IMG/VR virus record: IMGVR_UViG_3300045257_000140
Location: 1-44,684 of that record
From: a virus
DNA: 44,684 nucleotides
Strand: one strand, 5' to 3'
Shown: positions 5,850 to 14,371 of the stretch, in pieces
Layout of the letters: every line of letters starts with the position of its first letter
Numbering within the stretch: the stretch's first letter is position 1
Translations under genes and position numbers: made by a program
The notes under the pieces: model-generated
The model's input: only the letters and a program-made list of their open reading frames with translations
Told to the model about the DNA's origin: nothing
Databases searched by the model: none

Positions 5850-7954
5850 GCGAGCGTCTCCGTGCCGCGCTTCACGCCATGACCGCCCCGGTGGCGCAGA
5901 AGAGCGCCGGCAGTCAGGCCGCCTGGAACTCCATCTTCACGACTGGGATGGATCGCTTCTTCGGCGCGAATGCACTTGTGCAACCCTATGCGCAGCATCC
6001 GACCGTCCATGCCGCCGTCTCGGCCATAGCAACCGCTATCTCGGCCTTGCCGCTGGAGATGTTCACCGATTCGCCCACGGAAAACGAGGACGCCGAAGTT
6101 CGGGTTTCTGACTCGATTGTCGGTGATCTCCTTGAGAACCCCGGACCCGACATGGACGGTCCGCAACTCATTCAGGGAACTGTTACCTTCATGCAGTTGT
6201 ATGGAGAGGCGTTCTGGTTCATGGACGGATTCGCCCGCCGCGAGCCAAAGGGGCCGCAGTTCCCGACCAGCCTGACGCTGTGGAATCCACTCCAGGTCAA
6301 GGCCGTGACGAAGGGCGGTGCTCTCATGGCCTGGGAATTTCAGGACGGGATGCAGGGAGATGTGTTCCGCGCCTCCCTTGAGCAGGTCATCCAGTTCAAG
6401 TTCTTCAATCCCTATGACACGGTACGCGGCCTGCCGCCCTTGGGTGCGGCGAAGATCGCGGCGACGGGCGGCTATAAGGCCCTTCTCTATCAGGATGCCT
6501 TCTTCGATAATAATGCCGTGCCCTATGGGCTCCTCACACCGAAGGAAGGATCGATCATTCAGCCGGAGGCCATGGTTCGCCTTCGCGATGAATTGGAAGC
6601 CCGCCAGATGGGCGCGCCGAAGCATGGCCGGATCGGTGCTTTGAACACGAACGTTGACTTCAAGGAACTCGGGATGAGCCACAAGGACATGGACTTCCCG
6701 ATCTGGCTCGATTCGGCGACAGCCTTCATCCTGATGGTTTTCAAGGTTCCGCCCTCTGTAGCAGGGATTCAGAAGGACGCGAACTATAACGAATCGATCC
6801 ACCAGAGCAAGCGATTCTGGTACAACCATCTCCCGCTCGTTCACTATCTCGAACGCCGCATCGAGAAACGTCTCTGTGAGCAGTTCGGCATCCCCGAAGA
6901 GCCCTATTTCCAGACCGAGATGATTAAGGAATTGACCGAGGATCAGGAAGCCCTCGCCCGCCGCGCCCGAGACTACTGGAATATGTGTGTTCCGTTCGCC
7001 GAGATTAATCGACGGTTCCAGCTCGGCTTCAATGTGACTGGCCTGTCGGCGAAAACCCCATGGGTTCCATTCAGCATGGTTAATGCGGACGACCAGGCAG
7101 AGGCCATTCCATCGCGCGAGCAGGTTAGCGGGCAACCAGGGCAGGGCGATCAGAACAAGCCAGGCGATCAGCCAACGCAGACCGCTCCCGGTGCCGGCAA
7201 GGCCATGCAGACCAGCCGCGAATTGGTGCGCAAGATTTCCTGGCGCACCCTCATCTCGAAGGTGCGTGACGAGGAAGAGGCTTATGCGCGTGCCGTGCGA
7301 TCGCACTTCTTTGCGCTGAAGAATGAAACGCTCATGCACTTGCGCGCCCGCAAGGGGCTGAAGTTGGCCGGTGATGTCAATGTCGAGGCCGCCATGTTCG
7401 ATGAGGACAAGGCCGCCAAGGACATCGAGAAGAAGACTGAGCCGCTCTACAAATCGGCCATCGAAAAGGGCGCCGAGACGGTCATCGGCGAGCTTCAACT
7501 GACGATCGACTTCGATTTCCTCTCTCCGGGAGTCGTCAAATTCCTGCACGAAAAGATGTTCGAGATCGCCGATCTTGTTGATGGGCCGCTTCGGGATGCG
7601 CTGCGCTATCAACTTGAGGAAGGCGTGCGCTTGGGTGAGTCGGTGGACAAGATAGCGGCGCGTGTGGCTGAAGTGTTCGACACGCAGCGATTCCGCGCCT
7701 ATCGCATCGCGCGAACGGAGGTCGCCGAGTCGTTCAACAGCGGCCGATTCGCCACCATGAAGGAGGCCGGCGTCGAGCGCATCGAGTGGTTGTCGGCTAG
7801 GGATGATCGGGTGCGCGATTCCCATGAAGAGGTCGATGGAGAGGTCATCGTCCTAGGCGACAAGTTTAGCAATGGGCTGCTCTATCCGCTCGACCCGGCT
7901 GGCCCGCCGGAGGAGATCGTTAACTGCCGCTGCGTCAGCGTTCCGGTGGCCTAG
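5840..7954 (+). CDS. Portal protein fused to a MuF-type head morphogenesis domain
   Basis: 704 aa. Residues ~1-420 are an HK97-type portal (for example LVQPYAQHPTVHAAVSAIA, MQLYGEAFWF, VPPSVAGIQ, and NYNESIHQSKRFWYNHL near 330-350), the dodecameric DNA gate. A Gln/Gly/Pro-rich linker (~425-450) follows. The last ~250 residues end in a MuF (SPP1 gp7/Mu F-like) domain with IARTEVAESFNSGR, WLSARDDRVRDSHEEVDGE and the terminal PPEEIVNCRC. Portal and MuF proteins are separate in most phages; here a single uninterrupted frame joins them. Confidence 0.9.
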   Translation: MALGERLRAALHAMTAPVAQKSAGSQAAWNSIFTTGMDRFFGANALVQPYAQHPTVHAAVSAIATAISALPLEMFTDSPTENEDAEVRVSDSIVGDLLENPGPDMDGPQLIQGTVTFMQLYGEAFWFMDGFARREPKGPQFPTSLTLWNPLQVKAVTKGGALMAWEFQDGMQGDVFRASLEQVIQFKFFNPYDTVRGLPPLGAAKIAATGGYKALLYQDAFFDNNAVPYGLLTPKEGSIIQPEAMVRLRDELEARQMGAPKHGRIGALNTNVDFKELGMSHKDMDFPIWLDSATAFILMVFKVPPSVAGIQKDANYNESIHQSKRFWYNHLPLVHYLERRIEKRLCEQFGIPEEPYFQTEMIKELTEDQEALARRARDYWNMCVPFAEINRRFQLGFNVTGLSAKTPWVPFSMVNADDQAEAIPSREQVSGQPGQGDQNKPGDQPTQTAPGAGKAMQTSRELVRKISWRTLISKVRDEEEAYARAVRSHFFALKNETLMHLRARKGLKLAGDVNVEAAMFDEDKAAKDIEKKTEPLYKSAIEKGAETVIGELQLTIDFDFLSPGVVKFLHEKMFEIADLVDGPLRDALRYQLEEGVRLGESVDKIAARVAEVFDTQRFRAYRIARTEVAESFNSGRFATMKEAGVERIEWLSARDDRVRDSHEEVDGEVIVLGDKFSNGLLYPLDPAGPPEEIVNCRCVSVPVA

Positions 7955-7962
7955 GAGAAGAC

Positions 7963-8847
7963 ATGGATCTTCAGAACTGCGTGCAGCACATGATGAAAGT
8001 CGGTCTCAAGGAGCCGGTGGCGACTGCGCTTTGCCAGATTCTGATCGATGTCGCTCCTGGCGATGGGCCGCTGCCCGACACGGTTGACGGGGCTGCCGCT
8101 GCTGCGATTGAGGCGCTGGCCGAGCCCGCCGTCGAGGCAGAAGCCGCGGCGGATTTGATCGTGAAATCGATCGAGAATGCCATCCCCGCCCGTCAGGCGA
8201 TCCGCAAGTCCTACGTCGGTGAGATGAAGGCGCTAAAGAATGGTGACATCGAAGCCTATGTCTCGACGGAGGCCGTCGATCGCGTCGGCGATGTCATCAA
8301 GGCAAAGGGCTGGTCACTCGACAATTTCAAGCGCACCGGAGCGCCGGTCCTCTTCTCGCACGATTATGCGCAGCCGCCGATCGGCAAGGCTGTCGAGATG
8401 GAGGTCCAGCGCAAGGGCCTGTGGAGCGTGACGCGCTTCCATGAGAAGACGCAGATGTCACGCGATTTGGCGAAACTCGCCCGCGATGGCGACATGCGCT
8501 CATGGTCGGTCGGCTTCAACCCGCTCGAAGATCCCGAGATGCGCAAGGACGATAAGGGGAACTTCGCCGGCTACATCTTCAACAAGTCAGAGCTTCTGGA
8601 ATATAGCCTTGTCGCCGTTCCGGCCAACCCTGAGGCGGTGAGCAAGGCGATCAAACTCGCGCAACGCGGGATCATCAGTCATCAGATGGCCGTCATCATC
8701 GCCGGCCCCTCGCCTATGGCGGACCAGGGCATCGCGGAGACCTTCGCGGCCAACGCGCAGCGAACGCAGCACGAGCGGGACGCCATTCAGGCGAAGACGC
8801 TCGCTAACAAGTTCATGAAAGGAATTCTCAATGTCCGACGTGGATAG
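7963..8847 (+). CDS. Prohead maturation protease (HK97/S78 family)
   Basis: 294 aa. Residues ~90-235 hold the protease: AYVSTEAVDRVGDVI, VLFSHDY (His133), SWSVGF (Ser182) and LLEYSLVAVPANPEA. This is the His/Ser layout of the S78 self-assembling protease that cleaves scaffold and capsid delta domains. An Ala/Glu-rich N-terminal ~80 residues precede it. The 3' end overlaps the capsid gene by 17 bp in another frame. Confidence 0.92.
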   Translation: MDLQNCVQHMMKVGLKEPVATALCQILIDVAPGDGPLPDTVDGAAAAAIEALAEPAVEAEAAADLIVKSIENAIPARQAIRKSYVGEMKALKNGDIEAYVSTEAVDRVGDVIKAKGWSLDNFKRTGAPVLFSHDYAQPPIGKAVEMEVQRKGLWSVTRFHEKTQMSRDLAKLARDGDMRSWSVGFNPLEDPEMRKDDKGNFAGYIFNKSELLEYSLVAVPANPEAVSKAIKLAQRGIISHQMAVIIAGPSPMADQGIAETFAANAQRTQHERDAIQAKTLANKFMKGILNVRRG

Positions 8848-10204
8848 CGTTGCCGAACAGATCGACAAGGGGTTCAAGGGCCTGGAGGCGCAGCAGGAAG
8901 AGGCGAAGAAGGCGATCGATGCCGAGTTCGAGGTTCTCAAGCGCCGCCTTGCCGGCGTCGAGGGCATCGGCTCCGAGCTGAAGCAGACCAAGGAATGGCT
9001 CACCGATGTCGAATCCAAGGTCAACACGGCCCGCACGCATGGGCCCGGCAAGGACAATCTGATCGCCGCCATTCCGCAGGAGTATCGCAAGCAGATCGAG
9101 ATCGCCGAGCGCAGCGGATACAAGGACCCGGTGGACAAGACCGCCAAGGGCCTGTGGTGGTATTTCAACTTCAAGGCAGCCGAGTCGCTCCGTGGACAGA
9201 CCGGCAAGAGCGCCCAGGAATGGGTCAAGCTCGCAGAGGACATCGAAAAGGGCTGGGGCTACGACCCGGCCCAGAAGCACGAGATCAACAAGGCGGCTCT
9301 CGGTGAAGCGGCTGCGGGTGGCGGCAGCATCATCGCCACTCCCGTCGAGGCGGAAATCATGCGCCTCATCTCTGACAACACGATCATTCGCCCGCTGGCG
9401 ACGAAGATCGTCATGACCTCGCTGACCCACCAGATCCCGGTGGAGAACAGCAACGTCATCGCCTACATCATGGTCACGGATGGAACGGTCATCACCGATT
9501 CCATCCCGGCGACGAACTTCGCCTCAAAGCCGCTCACGGCCAGGGGATTCGTCGGACTGGCGACGGTCTCAAATCAGCTGATCCAGGACAACATTGTCGG
9601 GTTGAACGACTACATCCTGACGGCCGTTGCCGAGCGGATCGGCATCCTCGAAGACATTCACGCGCTCGAAGGCGGCTATCCGACCACGACCAACTTTTCG
9701 GGCGTGGCCCTGGCCGCTGGCGTCAATTCCTTCACCATCGGTTCCACCACGGTGACCGGCGGGAACTATCCGACCTATCAGGAGCTGATCCAGCTCGTCT
9801 ACACCGGCCAGCAGACAGCGACTCGTCGCGGCGCCGGGTTCTTCATGCTCCCCCAGGTGTTCCGCGGCGTCGTCGGCTCCGTTGATACCAGCGGCCAGCC
9901 GATCTTCAGCTTTGCCAATGTGCCCGGTGCTATCCCGAGCTTCATCGGCGGATACCCGGTCTACCTGGTGTCGAGCCTCTCGACGCAGTGGACGCAGGGC
10001 AGCAACGGATCGTCGTCAAGCAACGTGTATTACGGTCCGCCTTCCAAGATAATTTTTGGTGACTTGACTGGCATGTCGTTTGACATCGATCCGTATGGCC
10101 TGTTCGACAAGGTCCAGACCCGGATGCGTGTGTACAAGAGGACGGCCATTCAAGTGCCCGTTGGTTCATACTTTACTTTCGCGCGTAGCGCGAAAATGAT
10201 CTGA
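8831..10204 (+). CDS. Major capsid protein (HK97 fold)
   Basis: 457 aa, start ATG 8831 after GAAAGGA. The first ~110 residues are a charged coiled coil (EQIDKGFKGLEAQQEEAKKA), the delta-domain scaffold removed by the protease. The rest matches HK97-type capsids: IRPLATKIVMTS, KPLTARGFVGLATVSNQL, QDNIVGLNDYILTAVAERI, LPQVFRGVV and the late KIIFGDLTGMSFDIDPYG and VYKRTAIQVPVGSYFTF. It ends in a hairpin and is followed at once by an HNH gene, a common homing-endonuclease position. Confidence 0.95.
   Translation: MSDVDSVAEQIDKGFKGLEAQQEEAKKAIDAEFEVLKRRLAGVEGIGSELKQTKEWLTDVESKVNTARTHGPGKDNLIAAIPQEYRKQIEIAERSGYKDPVDKTAKGLWWYFNFKAAESLRGQTGKSAQEWVKLAEDIEKGWGYDPAQKHEINKAALGEAAAGGGSIIATPVEAEIMRLISDNTIIRPLATKIVMTSLTHQIPVENSNVIAYIMVTDGTVITDSIPATNFASKPLTARGFVGLATVSNQLIQDNIVGLNDYILTAVAERIGILEDIHALEGGYPTTTNFSGVALAAGVNSFTIGSTTVTGGNYPTYQELIQLVYTGQQTATRRGAGFFMLPQVFRGVVGSVDTSGQPIFSFANVPGAIPSFIGGYPVYLVSSLSTQWTQGSNGSSSSNVYYGPPSKIIFGDLTGMSFDIDPYGLFDKVQTRMRVYKRTAIQVPVGSYFTFARSAKMI
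10177..10195 (+). terminator. Short perfect hairpin at the 3' end of the capsid gene
   Basis: TTTCGCGC-GTA-GCGCGAAA, an 8-bp stem and 3-base loop inside the last codons. There is no U-tract, so it may stall polymerase partially or protect the capsid transcript 3' end, or mark where the HNH gene entered. Confidence 0.4.
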
Positions 10205-10214
10205 GGAGGGATCA

Positions 10215-10784
10215 ATGAAGCCATGCGGACGATGCAAACAAGTTCTCTCTCGGAATGAGTTTTCATCGTCCGCATGGAAATATCTTTCCGGGTGGTGTAA
10301 TTCATGCCGTCATTATTATGCGAGAGATAGAATGCGTAAGGTTCGATCCGGCACATGGACAATAACTAGGAAATTTGTTCCTCGTACTGAATTCCACAAG
10401 GGAACTGAGGCTTATAAGAAGCGCGAAGCAGAAAGAATGCGGCGCCAAAGAAAAGAATTTCCAGAAATACGACGCGCGCTAGAAATGAGCAATTACAGAA
10501 AACACAGGAATGCCGCGCTGGATTTCTTTGGAAGAGAGTGCGCCTGCTGCGGAGAGGCCGAGCCGTTCATGCTCAATATCGACCACATCAACAACGATGG
10601 CAAGGAGCATCGCGCCAAGCATGGAACTCAGCGAGCATATCTGAAATCAATGATCACCGATCCAGGTGCGCGCTCGAAATATCGCACGCTTTGTCGTAAT
10701 TGCAATTATGGTCGCCAGGCTAACGGCGGGGGTCTTTGCCCGCATGAGGTAGCGCGAATGGCGGCCTTCGCGCTGTGCGCATGA
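10215..10784 (+). CDS. Free-standing HNH endonuclease (putative homing)
   Basis: 189 aa, start ATG after GAGGAGGG. It has an N-terminal CGRCK...CNSC pair and a C-terminal HNH core: CACCGEAE, NIDHINNDGKEHR and LCRNCNYG...GGLCPHE. The DNA is visibly less GC-rich than its neighbours, a sign of separate origin. It sits between capsid and downstream head genes, a typical homing site. A second HNH gene of similar design is at 40861-41400. Confidence 0.85.
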   Translation: MKPCGRCKQVLSRNEFSSSAWKYLSGWCNSCRHYYARDRMRKVRSGTWTITRKFVPRTEFHKGTEAYKKREAERMRRQRKEFPEIRRALEMSNYRKHRNAALDFFGRECACCGEAEPFMLNIDHINNDGKEHRAKHGTQRAYLKSMITDPGARSKYRTLCRNCNYGRQANGGGLCPHEVARMAAFALCA

Positions 10785-11026
10785 AAATCAACGTCATCCG
10801 GAATCTGACGATCGCCTGTTCGGATGGAGCCGTTCGCTATTGCAAGCCGGGTGATGTCATCTCTGTGTTCCATGTCAATGGGCGGCGACTGCTCTATAGC
10901 CGGATGGCGTCCTGGGTTGCGCGCGAGACTTTCGATCCCATCTGGGACCCTCCGGAAATCATGAAAGCCGCAGTTCCACAGCAGGACAAGATGATGCGCG
11001 GGATGTTGAACAAGGGGGCCGCATGA
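10781..11026 (+). CDS. Hypothetical structural-module protein (81 aa)
   Basis: Starts at ATG 10781, overlapping the HNH stop (ATGA), and ends overlapping the next start (ATGA). A GTG at 10775 is possible. The sequence (VRYCKPGDVISVFHVNGRRLLYSRMASWV) suggests a small beta-barrel. Its place after the capsid gene suggests a head-associated or completion role; not recognised. Confidence 0.6.
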   Translation: MKINVIRNLTIACSDGAVRYCKPGDVISVFHVNGRRLLYSRMASWVARETFDPIWDPPEIMKAAVPQQDKMMRGMLNKGAA

Positions 11027-11481
11027 CCGTTCGAGGGCTTGAGGGATGCGGGATCGGGCAGTTCGTCTCCGCGCTTGTATCGAGCACGGCCTTCACAACT
11101 GCCGGGAACAGCGCCAATCTGGATGCCGGAGGGTACGCCTCGCTTCAGGCGGTGGTGGTCTGCTCGACGGGAACTGGCAGCCTGTTCCGCCTTTGGATGC
11201 AGGGCAGCTACGACGGCGGGACATCCTGGTACAACCTGCCGCTGACGAACATCGGGAAGGTCTGCAGTGCCGCGCTCGGGCTGAACGAGACGAACGTCGT
11301 TTTCACCAGTAACGCCATGTCCATCATCGCCGAGGCTGGGCCATTCACAGCGACGACCATCTTCGTGGCCGCCGTGAACGCCCCGCCGCCGCTGGTGCGC
11401 GCGGCCTGGAACATCAACGGCACCAGCCCATCGCAGACGTTCGGGATCACCTGCATTCTGTCAACGACCCAGATCAACTAA
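11023..11481 (+). CDS. Putative capsid decoration protein A (152 aa)
   Basis: A beta-rich, Ser/Thr/Ala-rich protein. It contains LFRLWMQGSYDGGTSWYNLP, the 'GSxDGGTSW' motif common in phage head or tail surface proteins. The same motif occurs in the 132-aa protein two genes downstream (LQGSSDGGTSWFDL), so the two are probably paralogues. The genes flank a glycosyltransferase. Decoration of the capsid is inferred. Confidence 0.55.
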   Translation: MTVRGLEGCGIGQFVSALVSSTAFTTAGNSANLDAGGYASLQAVVVCSTGTGSLFRLWMQGSYDGGTSWYNLPLTNIGKVCSAALGLNETNVVFTSNAMSIIAEAGPFTATTIFVAAVNAPPPLVRAAWNINGTSPSQTFGITCILSTTQIN

Positions 11482-11495
11482 CCGGGGGAGGAATC

Positions 11496-12398
11496 GTGGA
11501 CGAAAAGAATGTGAATGCTCCGCAGGAAATGCAGACCAGCGGCGAGTTGGACGAGATCTCGCGCGAGTTCCTGAGCAAGAAGACCGGCATCTTCGTCGCT
11601 GTCCCGAACATGGGCGGCATGATCAACACACCGCTCTCGACGTGGATCAACTGCCTGGCCTATCGGACGATCGATGCCGAGAATCCATACTTCTTCAAGA
11701 TTTATGCGCCGACCGATCTCGCGCCTGTGGAGTATGCAAGGAACGAATGCGTCCGCGAATTCCTGAAGGACCCATTCTACAAGAAGCTCTGGTTCGTCGA
11801 TGCGGACATGGTGCCTCCGGTCAATGCGTTCGATCTGCTCGACCATGACGAGGACATGGTCTCCGGGATGACCTACATCTGGAACAGTGGCATGGTCGAT
11901 CGAGAAGGGCACTATGTCCCGCCGAAGATGAAGATCAATGCCTTCGACTTCCGTCCGGGTCATGAGGACTTCATCAGCAAGATTCCCTATCCAGACAATC
12001 GCTCGTTCTACTGCGATGCGGCCGGCGCGGCCTGCATGGTCTTGAAGCGGGAACTTCTGGAGAATATGCCGGAGCCGTGGTTCCGGACGGTGCGCGATCC
12101 CTATGGTGCAGGGCTGCGCGGAGAGGATCTGGACTTCTGCAAGCGGGCGAAGGATGCGCTGGGGACGAAGGTGCTCTATATGCCTTCGGTTCAGTTCGGG
12201 CACATGAAGCGGATCGATCTGTCCGAGGTCACGAAGTATGGGCTGGCCTCCATGCGCAACATCATCGATCAGGTTAAGAAGATGGACCCGGCGAAGATCA
12301 AGTCCGATCTGCCAGATATTCACTTCCAGGGCGAAGTCAGGGCTCCGGAAGAGGCGAGCATGCCGCGCGACTTCAAAGTCGTCGGGGGTAACGGATGA
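11496..12398 (+). CDS. GT-A fold glycosyltransferase within the head gene cluster
   Basis: 300 aa from GTG 11496, four bases after GGGGGAGGA. GT2-like features: IFVAVPNMGGM at the N-terminus of the fold, the DxD motif in LWFVDADMVPP (~residue 107), EDMVSGMTYIW, and GLRGEDLDFCKRAKDALG with KVLYMPSVQFGHMK (the acidic ED and late His of family-2-like enzymes). It lies between two paralogous putative decoration genes and is co-transcribed with virion genes. A virion protein, rather than a host polymer, is therefore a reasonable acceptor; this is inference. Confidence 0.8.
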   Translation: MDEKNVNAPQEMQTSGELDEISREFLSKKTGIFVAVPNMGGMINTPLSTWINCLAYRTIDAENPYFFKIYAPTDLAPVEYARNECVREFLKDPFYKKLWFVDADMVPPVNAFDLLDHDEDMVSGMTYIWNSGMVDREGHYVPPKMKINAFDFRPGHEDFISKIPYPDNRSFYCDAAGAACMVLKRELLENMPEPWFRTVRDPYGAGLRGEDLDFCKRAKDALGTKVLYMPSVQFGHMKRIDLSEVTKYGLASMRNIIDQVKKMDPAKIKSDLPDIHFQGEVRAPEEASMPRDFKVVGGNG

Positions 12399-12793
12399 GC
12401 AAGACGCGGTTCTCTATTCTGGCGAGTGCGGCGCAGACGGCCAGCGCGCAGGGCGGGGCCGTCTCGGTGTCGGGGATCAAGAATCTTTGGTGCGCCGTCG
12501 ATGTGACGGCAGTGTCCGGTTCGCTGACGGCGGTCTATCTTCAGGGATCGAGCGACGGCGGAACAAGCTGGTTCGATCTCATCGCCGAGCAGTATGGCTT
12601 CACGACCGCCAGCGGGACCGGTGGTACTTCCGGGACCTATAATCGGAACATCATCTACAACCTGACGACCGGCACGGTTCTGAAGGCCGCGGCCGTCTAT
12701 CGCGCCCTGCCGGATAACATTCGGGCCGCGTTCGTTATCGCCGGTTCAGGGCCATCCTGCACATTCTCCGTTCTTGGGGTCGGCGAGAACTGA
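12395..12793 (+). CDS. Putative capsid decoration protein B (132 aa)
   Basis: A beta-rich protein with AVYLQGSSDGGTSWFDLI, matching the motif of the 152-aa protein at 11023. ATGA overlap with the glycosyltransferase upstream; its stop abuts the connector gene start (TGATG). Rich in Ser/Thr/Gly, so a candidate target of the adjacent glycosyltransferase. Role inferred from position and composition. Confidence 0.55.
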   Translation: MSKTRFSILASAAQTASAQGGAVSVSGIKNLWCAVDVTAVSGSLTAVYLQGSSDGGTSWFDLIAEQYGFTTASGTGGTSGTYNRNIIYNLTTGTVLKAAAVYRALPDNIRAAFVIAGSGPSCTFSVLGVGEN

Positions 12794-13356
12794 TGTCCAG
12801 CCTGGCGACGATCGATCAACTCAAGGAGTATCTCGGTGACGTTGCCGACAAGGACGATACCTTGCTTACCAGGATCGTCGCTGCGGCTTCGGACATGATC
12901 GAGAACTACTGCGGGCGCACCTTCGGATCGACAGCCTATGCCGAGTTCTATGACGGCACCGGAACGAAGACGCTTTATCTGCGGAACTTTCCGATCATCG
13001 GGACGCCGATCATTCTTGAGAATGGCGGTGCGCTCTCCGTGGGAACCGATCCGACGACATCTCCGGATGTGCTGATCTATCCAGAACTAGGCCGCCTGGT
13101 GCGTCCATGGATCATGTGGTTGCCATATCGAAACTGGTACAAGGTAACATATACCGCCGGATTCGCCGCAATTCCTCCCGTCATCCTTCAAGCTTGCCTA
13201 GATGTGTCCGCTCTTATGTTGCGAGAGAAGGAGCATGTTGGCCTCTCACAGAAGACAAGCGGCACCCAGACCGTGACCTACATCCGCAAGCTCCCTGAGC
13301 AGATCCAGCGCGGGCTGGATGGCTACTCGGATCTCATTCTGGGGAGCCCGAACTGA
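12793..13356 (+). CDS. Head-tail connector (HK97 gp6-like)
   Basis: 187 aa. The N-terminus LATIDQLKEYLGDVADKDD, then LLTRIVAAASDMIENYCGRTF, is the hallmark helical start of gp6-like adaptor proteins; a beta insertion and VTYTAGFAAIPPVILQACLD follow. It forms the ring under the portal. Stop and next start overlap (TGATG). Confidence 0.88.
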   Translation: MSSLATIDQLKEYLGDVADKDDTLLTRIVAAASDMIENYCGRTFGSTAYAEFYDGTGTKTLYLRNFPIIGTPIILENGGALSVGTDPTTSPDVLIYPELGRLVRPWIMWLPYRNWYKVTYTAGFAAIPPVILQACLDVSALMLREKEHVGLSQKTSGTQTVTYIRKLPEQIQRGLDGYSDLILGSPN

Positions 13357-13889
13357 TGCCCGGGCTTCGGATCATGCTCATTGGGAACGAGGCTGCGCAG
13401 GCGAAGATGGCGGCCATGCCGGAGCGCGTCTCGAAGGCGCTCGATCAAGCGATGGGGCGATCGCTGAATATCATCTACCGCCGGGTCATGCAGAACCTTA
13501 CTGGCGATGTTCTGCACGTAAAGTCAGGACGGCTCCGGCAGTCTGTCGCCACCGGACAGAAACTTTCGGACCATTCCGGGTTCATCGGATCGAACGTCGA
13601 GTATGCGGCCATTCACGAGTATGGAGGGCAGACCCGACCGCATCAGATCCTCCCGCATGGGAACGCGCTGCGATTCGCCGATCCGCGCTTCGTGGGCCCG
13701 ATTCGCAGGACGAAGGCCGGCAAGTTCTTCAAGCGCCAATCGGCGGGAATGGTCTTCGCCAGGTCCGTCAACCATCCCGGCTCGACTATTCCGCCGCGCC
13801 CCTACATGCGCCCGGCCCTGCGCGACTCGCAGCCGGAGATCGTCGAAGCCTTCCGCAAGGGCATGGCCGCCGCTCTGGGTGCGAAGTGA
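13356..13889 (+). CDS. Head-tail joining protein (HK97 gp10-like)
   Basis: 177 aa. Typical HK97 gp10 features: MPERVSKALDQAMGRS, TGRL-like VKSGRLRQSVA, NVEYAAIHEYGGQTRPH and the C-terminal IPPRPYMRPALRDSQPEIVEAF. It completes the head-tail interface. The stop overlaps the next GTG start (GTGA). Confidence 0.88.
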   Translation: MPGLRIMLIGNEAAQAKMAAMPERVSKALDQAMGRSLNIIYRRVMQNLTGDVLHVKSGRLRQSVATGQKLSDHSGFIGSNVEYAAIHEYGGQTRPHQILPHGNALRFADPRFVGPIRRTKAGKFFKRQSAGMVFARSVNHPGSTIPPRPYMRPALRDSQPEIVEAFRKGMAAALGAK

Positions 13890-14359
13890 CCGGGCCGCGC
13901 GAGACCATGTTCGCGGCCATTGCCGCGAAGCTGCTCGACGTGCGCATCGAGAATGGCTATCAGGCTGACGTGGATGCCGTCTACCGCCTTGACGTGGTTC
14001 CGGATGAGATGCCCTCTTCGGTGCGCCGGGCTCTCTTGGTGCTGGAATCCCTGACGCCGGAGTCCTGGCAGTTCCTAGATGGCGGTCCATCGGGCGGCCA
14101 GTATTGCACCTCTGTCATCACGATCGCCGGCGTGGTTCGGCAGGGAACGACCGATCTCAAATCGAGCGAGCGGCACACCGAACTCAATCAGCTCATCGAG
14201 AGCGCGGCCCGCGCTCTCATGCTCGACCCAACTTTCGGCGGTGCAGTCAAGGAATCTAAACTCTCTGGGCCGGTGGCTTTTGTGGACACGGACAAGGGCG
14301 AGGCTCTCTTCAATATGAGCCTGCATGTCATCTATGCCTTCAACTGGAGCAGCCTATAA
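13886..14359 (+). CDS. Putative tail terminator/completion protein
   Basis: 157 aa from GTG 13886 (GTGA overlap); ATG 13907 is an alternative. The frame is open far upstream, but that part is a shadow of the neighbouring genes. An alpha/beta protein with VLESLTPESWQFL, SVITIAGVVRQG and LFNMSLHVIYAFNW. Its position between the gp10-like protein and the tail tube matches the tail terminator (gpU-like) slot. Sequence similarity was not recognised, so the call is positional. Confidence 0.6.
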   Translation: MTGPRETMFAAIAAKLLDVRIENGYQADVDAVYRLDVVPDEMPSSVRRALLVLESLTPESWQFLDGGPSGGQYCTSVITIAGVVRQGTTDLKSSERHTELNQLIESAARALMLDPTFGGAVKESKLSGPVAFVDTDKGEALFNMSLHVIYAFNWSSL

Positions 14360-14371
14360 AGGAGACGCATC

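Noticed and set aside
5846-7825. 659-codon open frame on the minus strand under the portal gene
   Set aside because: Antisense shadow of a clearly coding gene in GC-rich DNA; no recognisable protein motifs.
13319-13885. Upstream extension of the tail terminator-like frame
   Set aside because: The extension is a shadow of the connector and gp10-like genes; GTG 13886 gives a standard GTGA junction.
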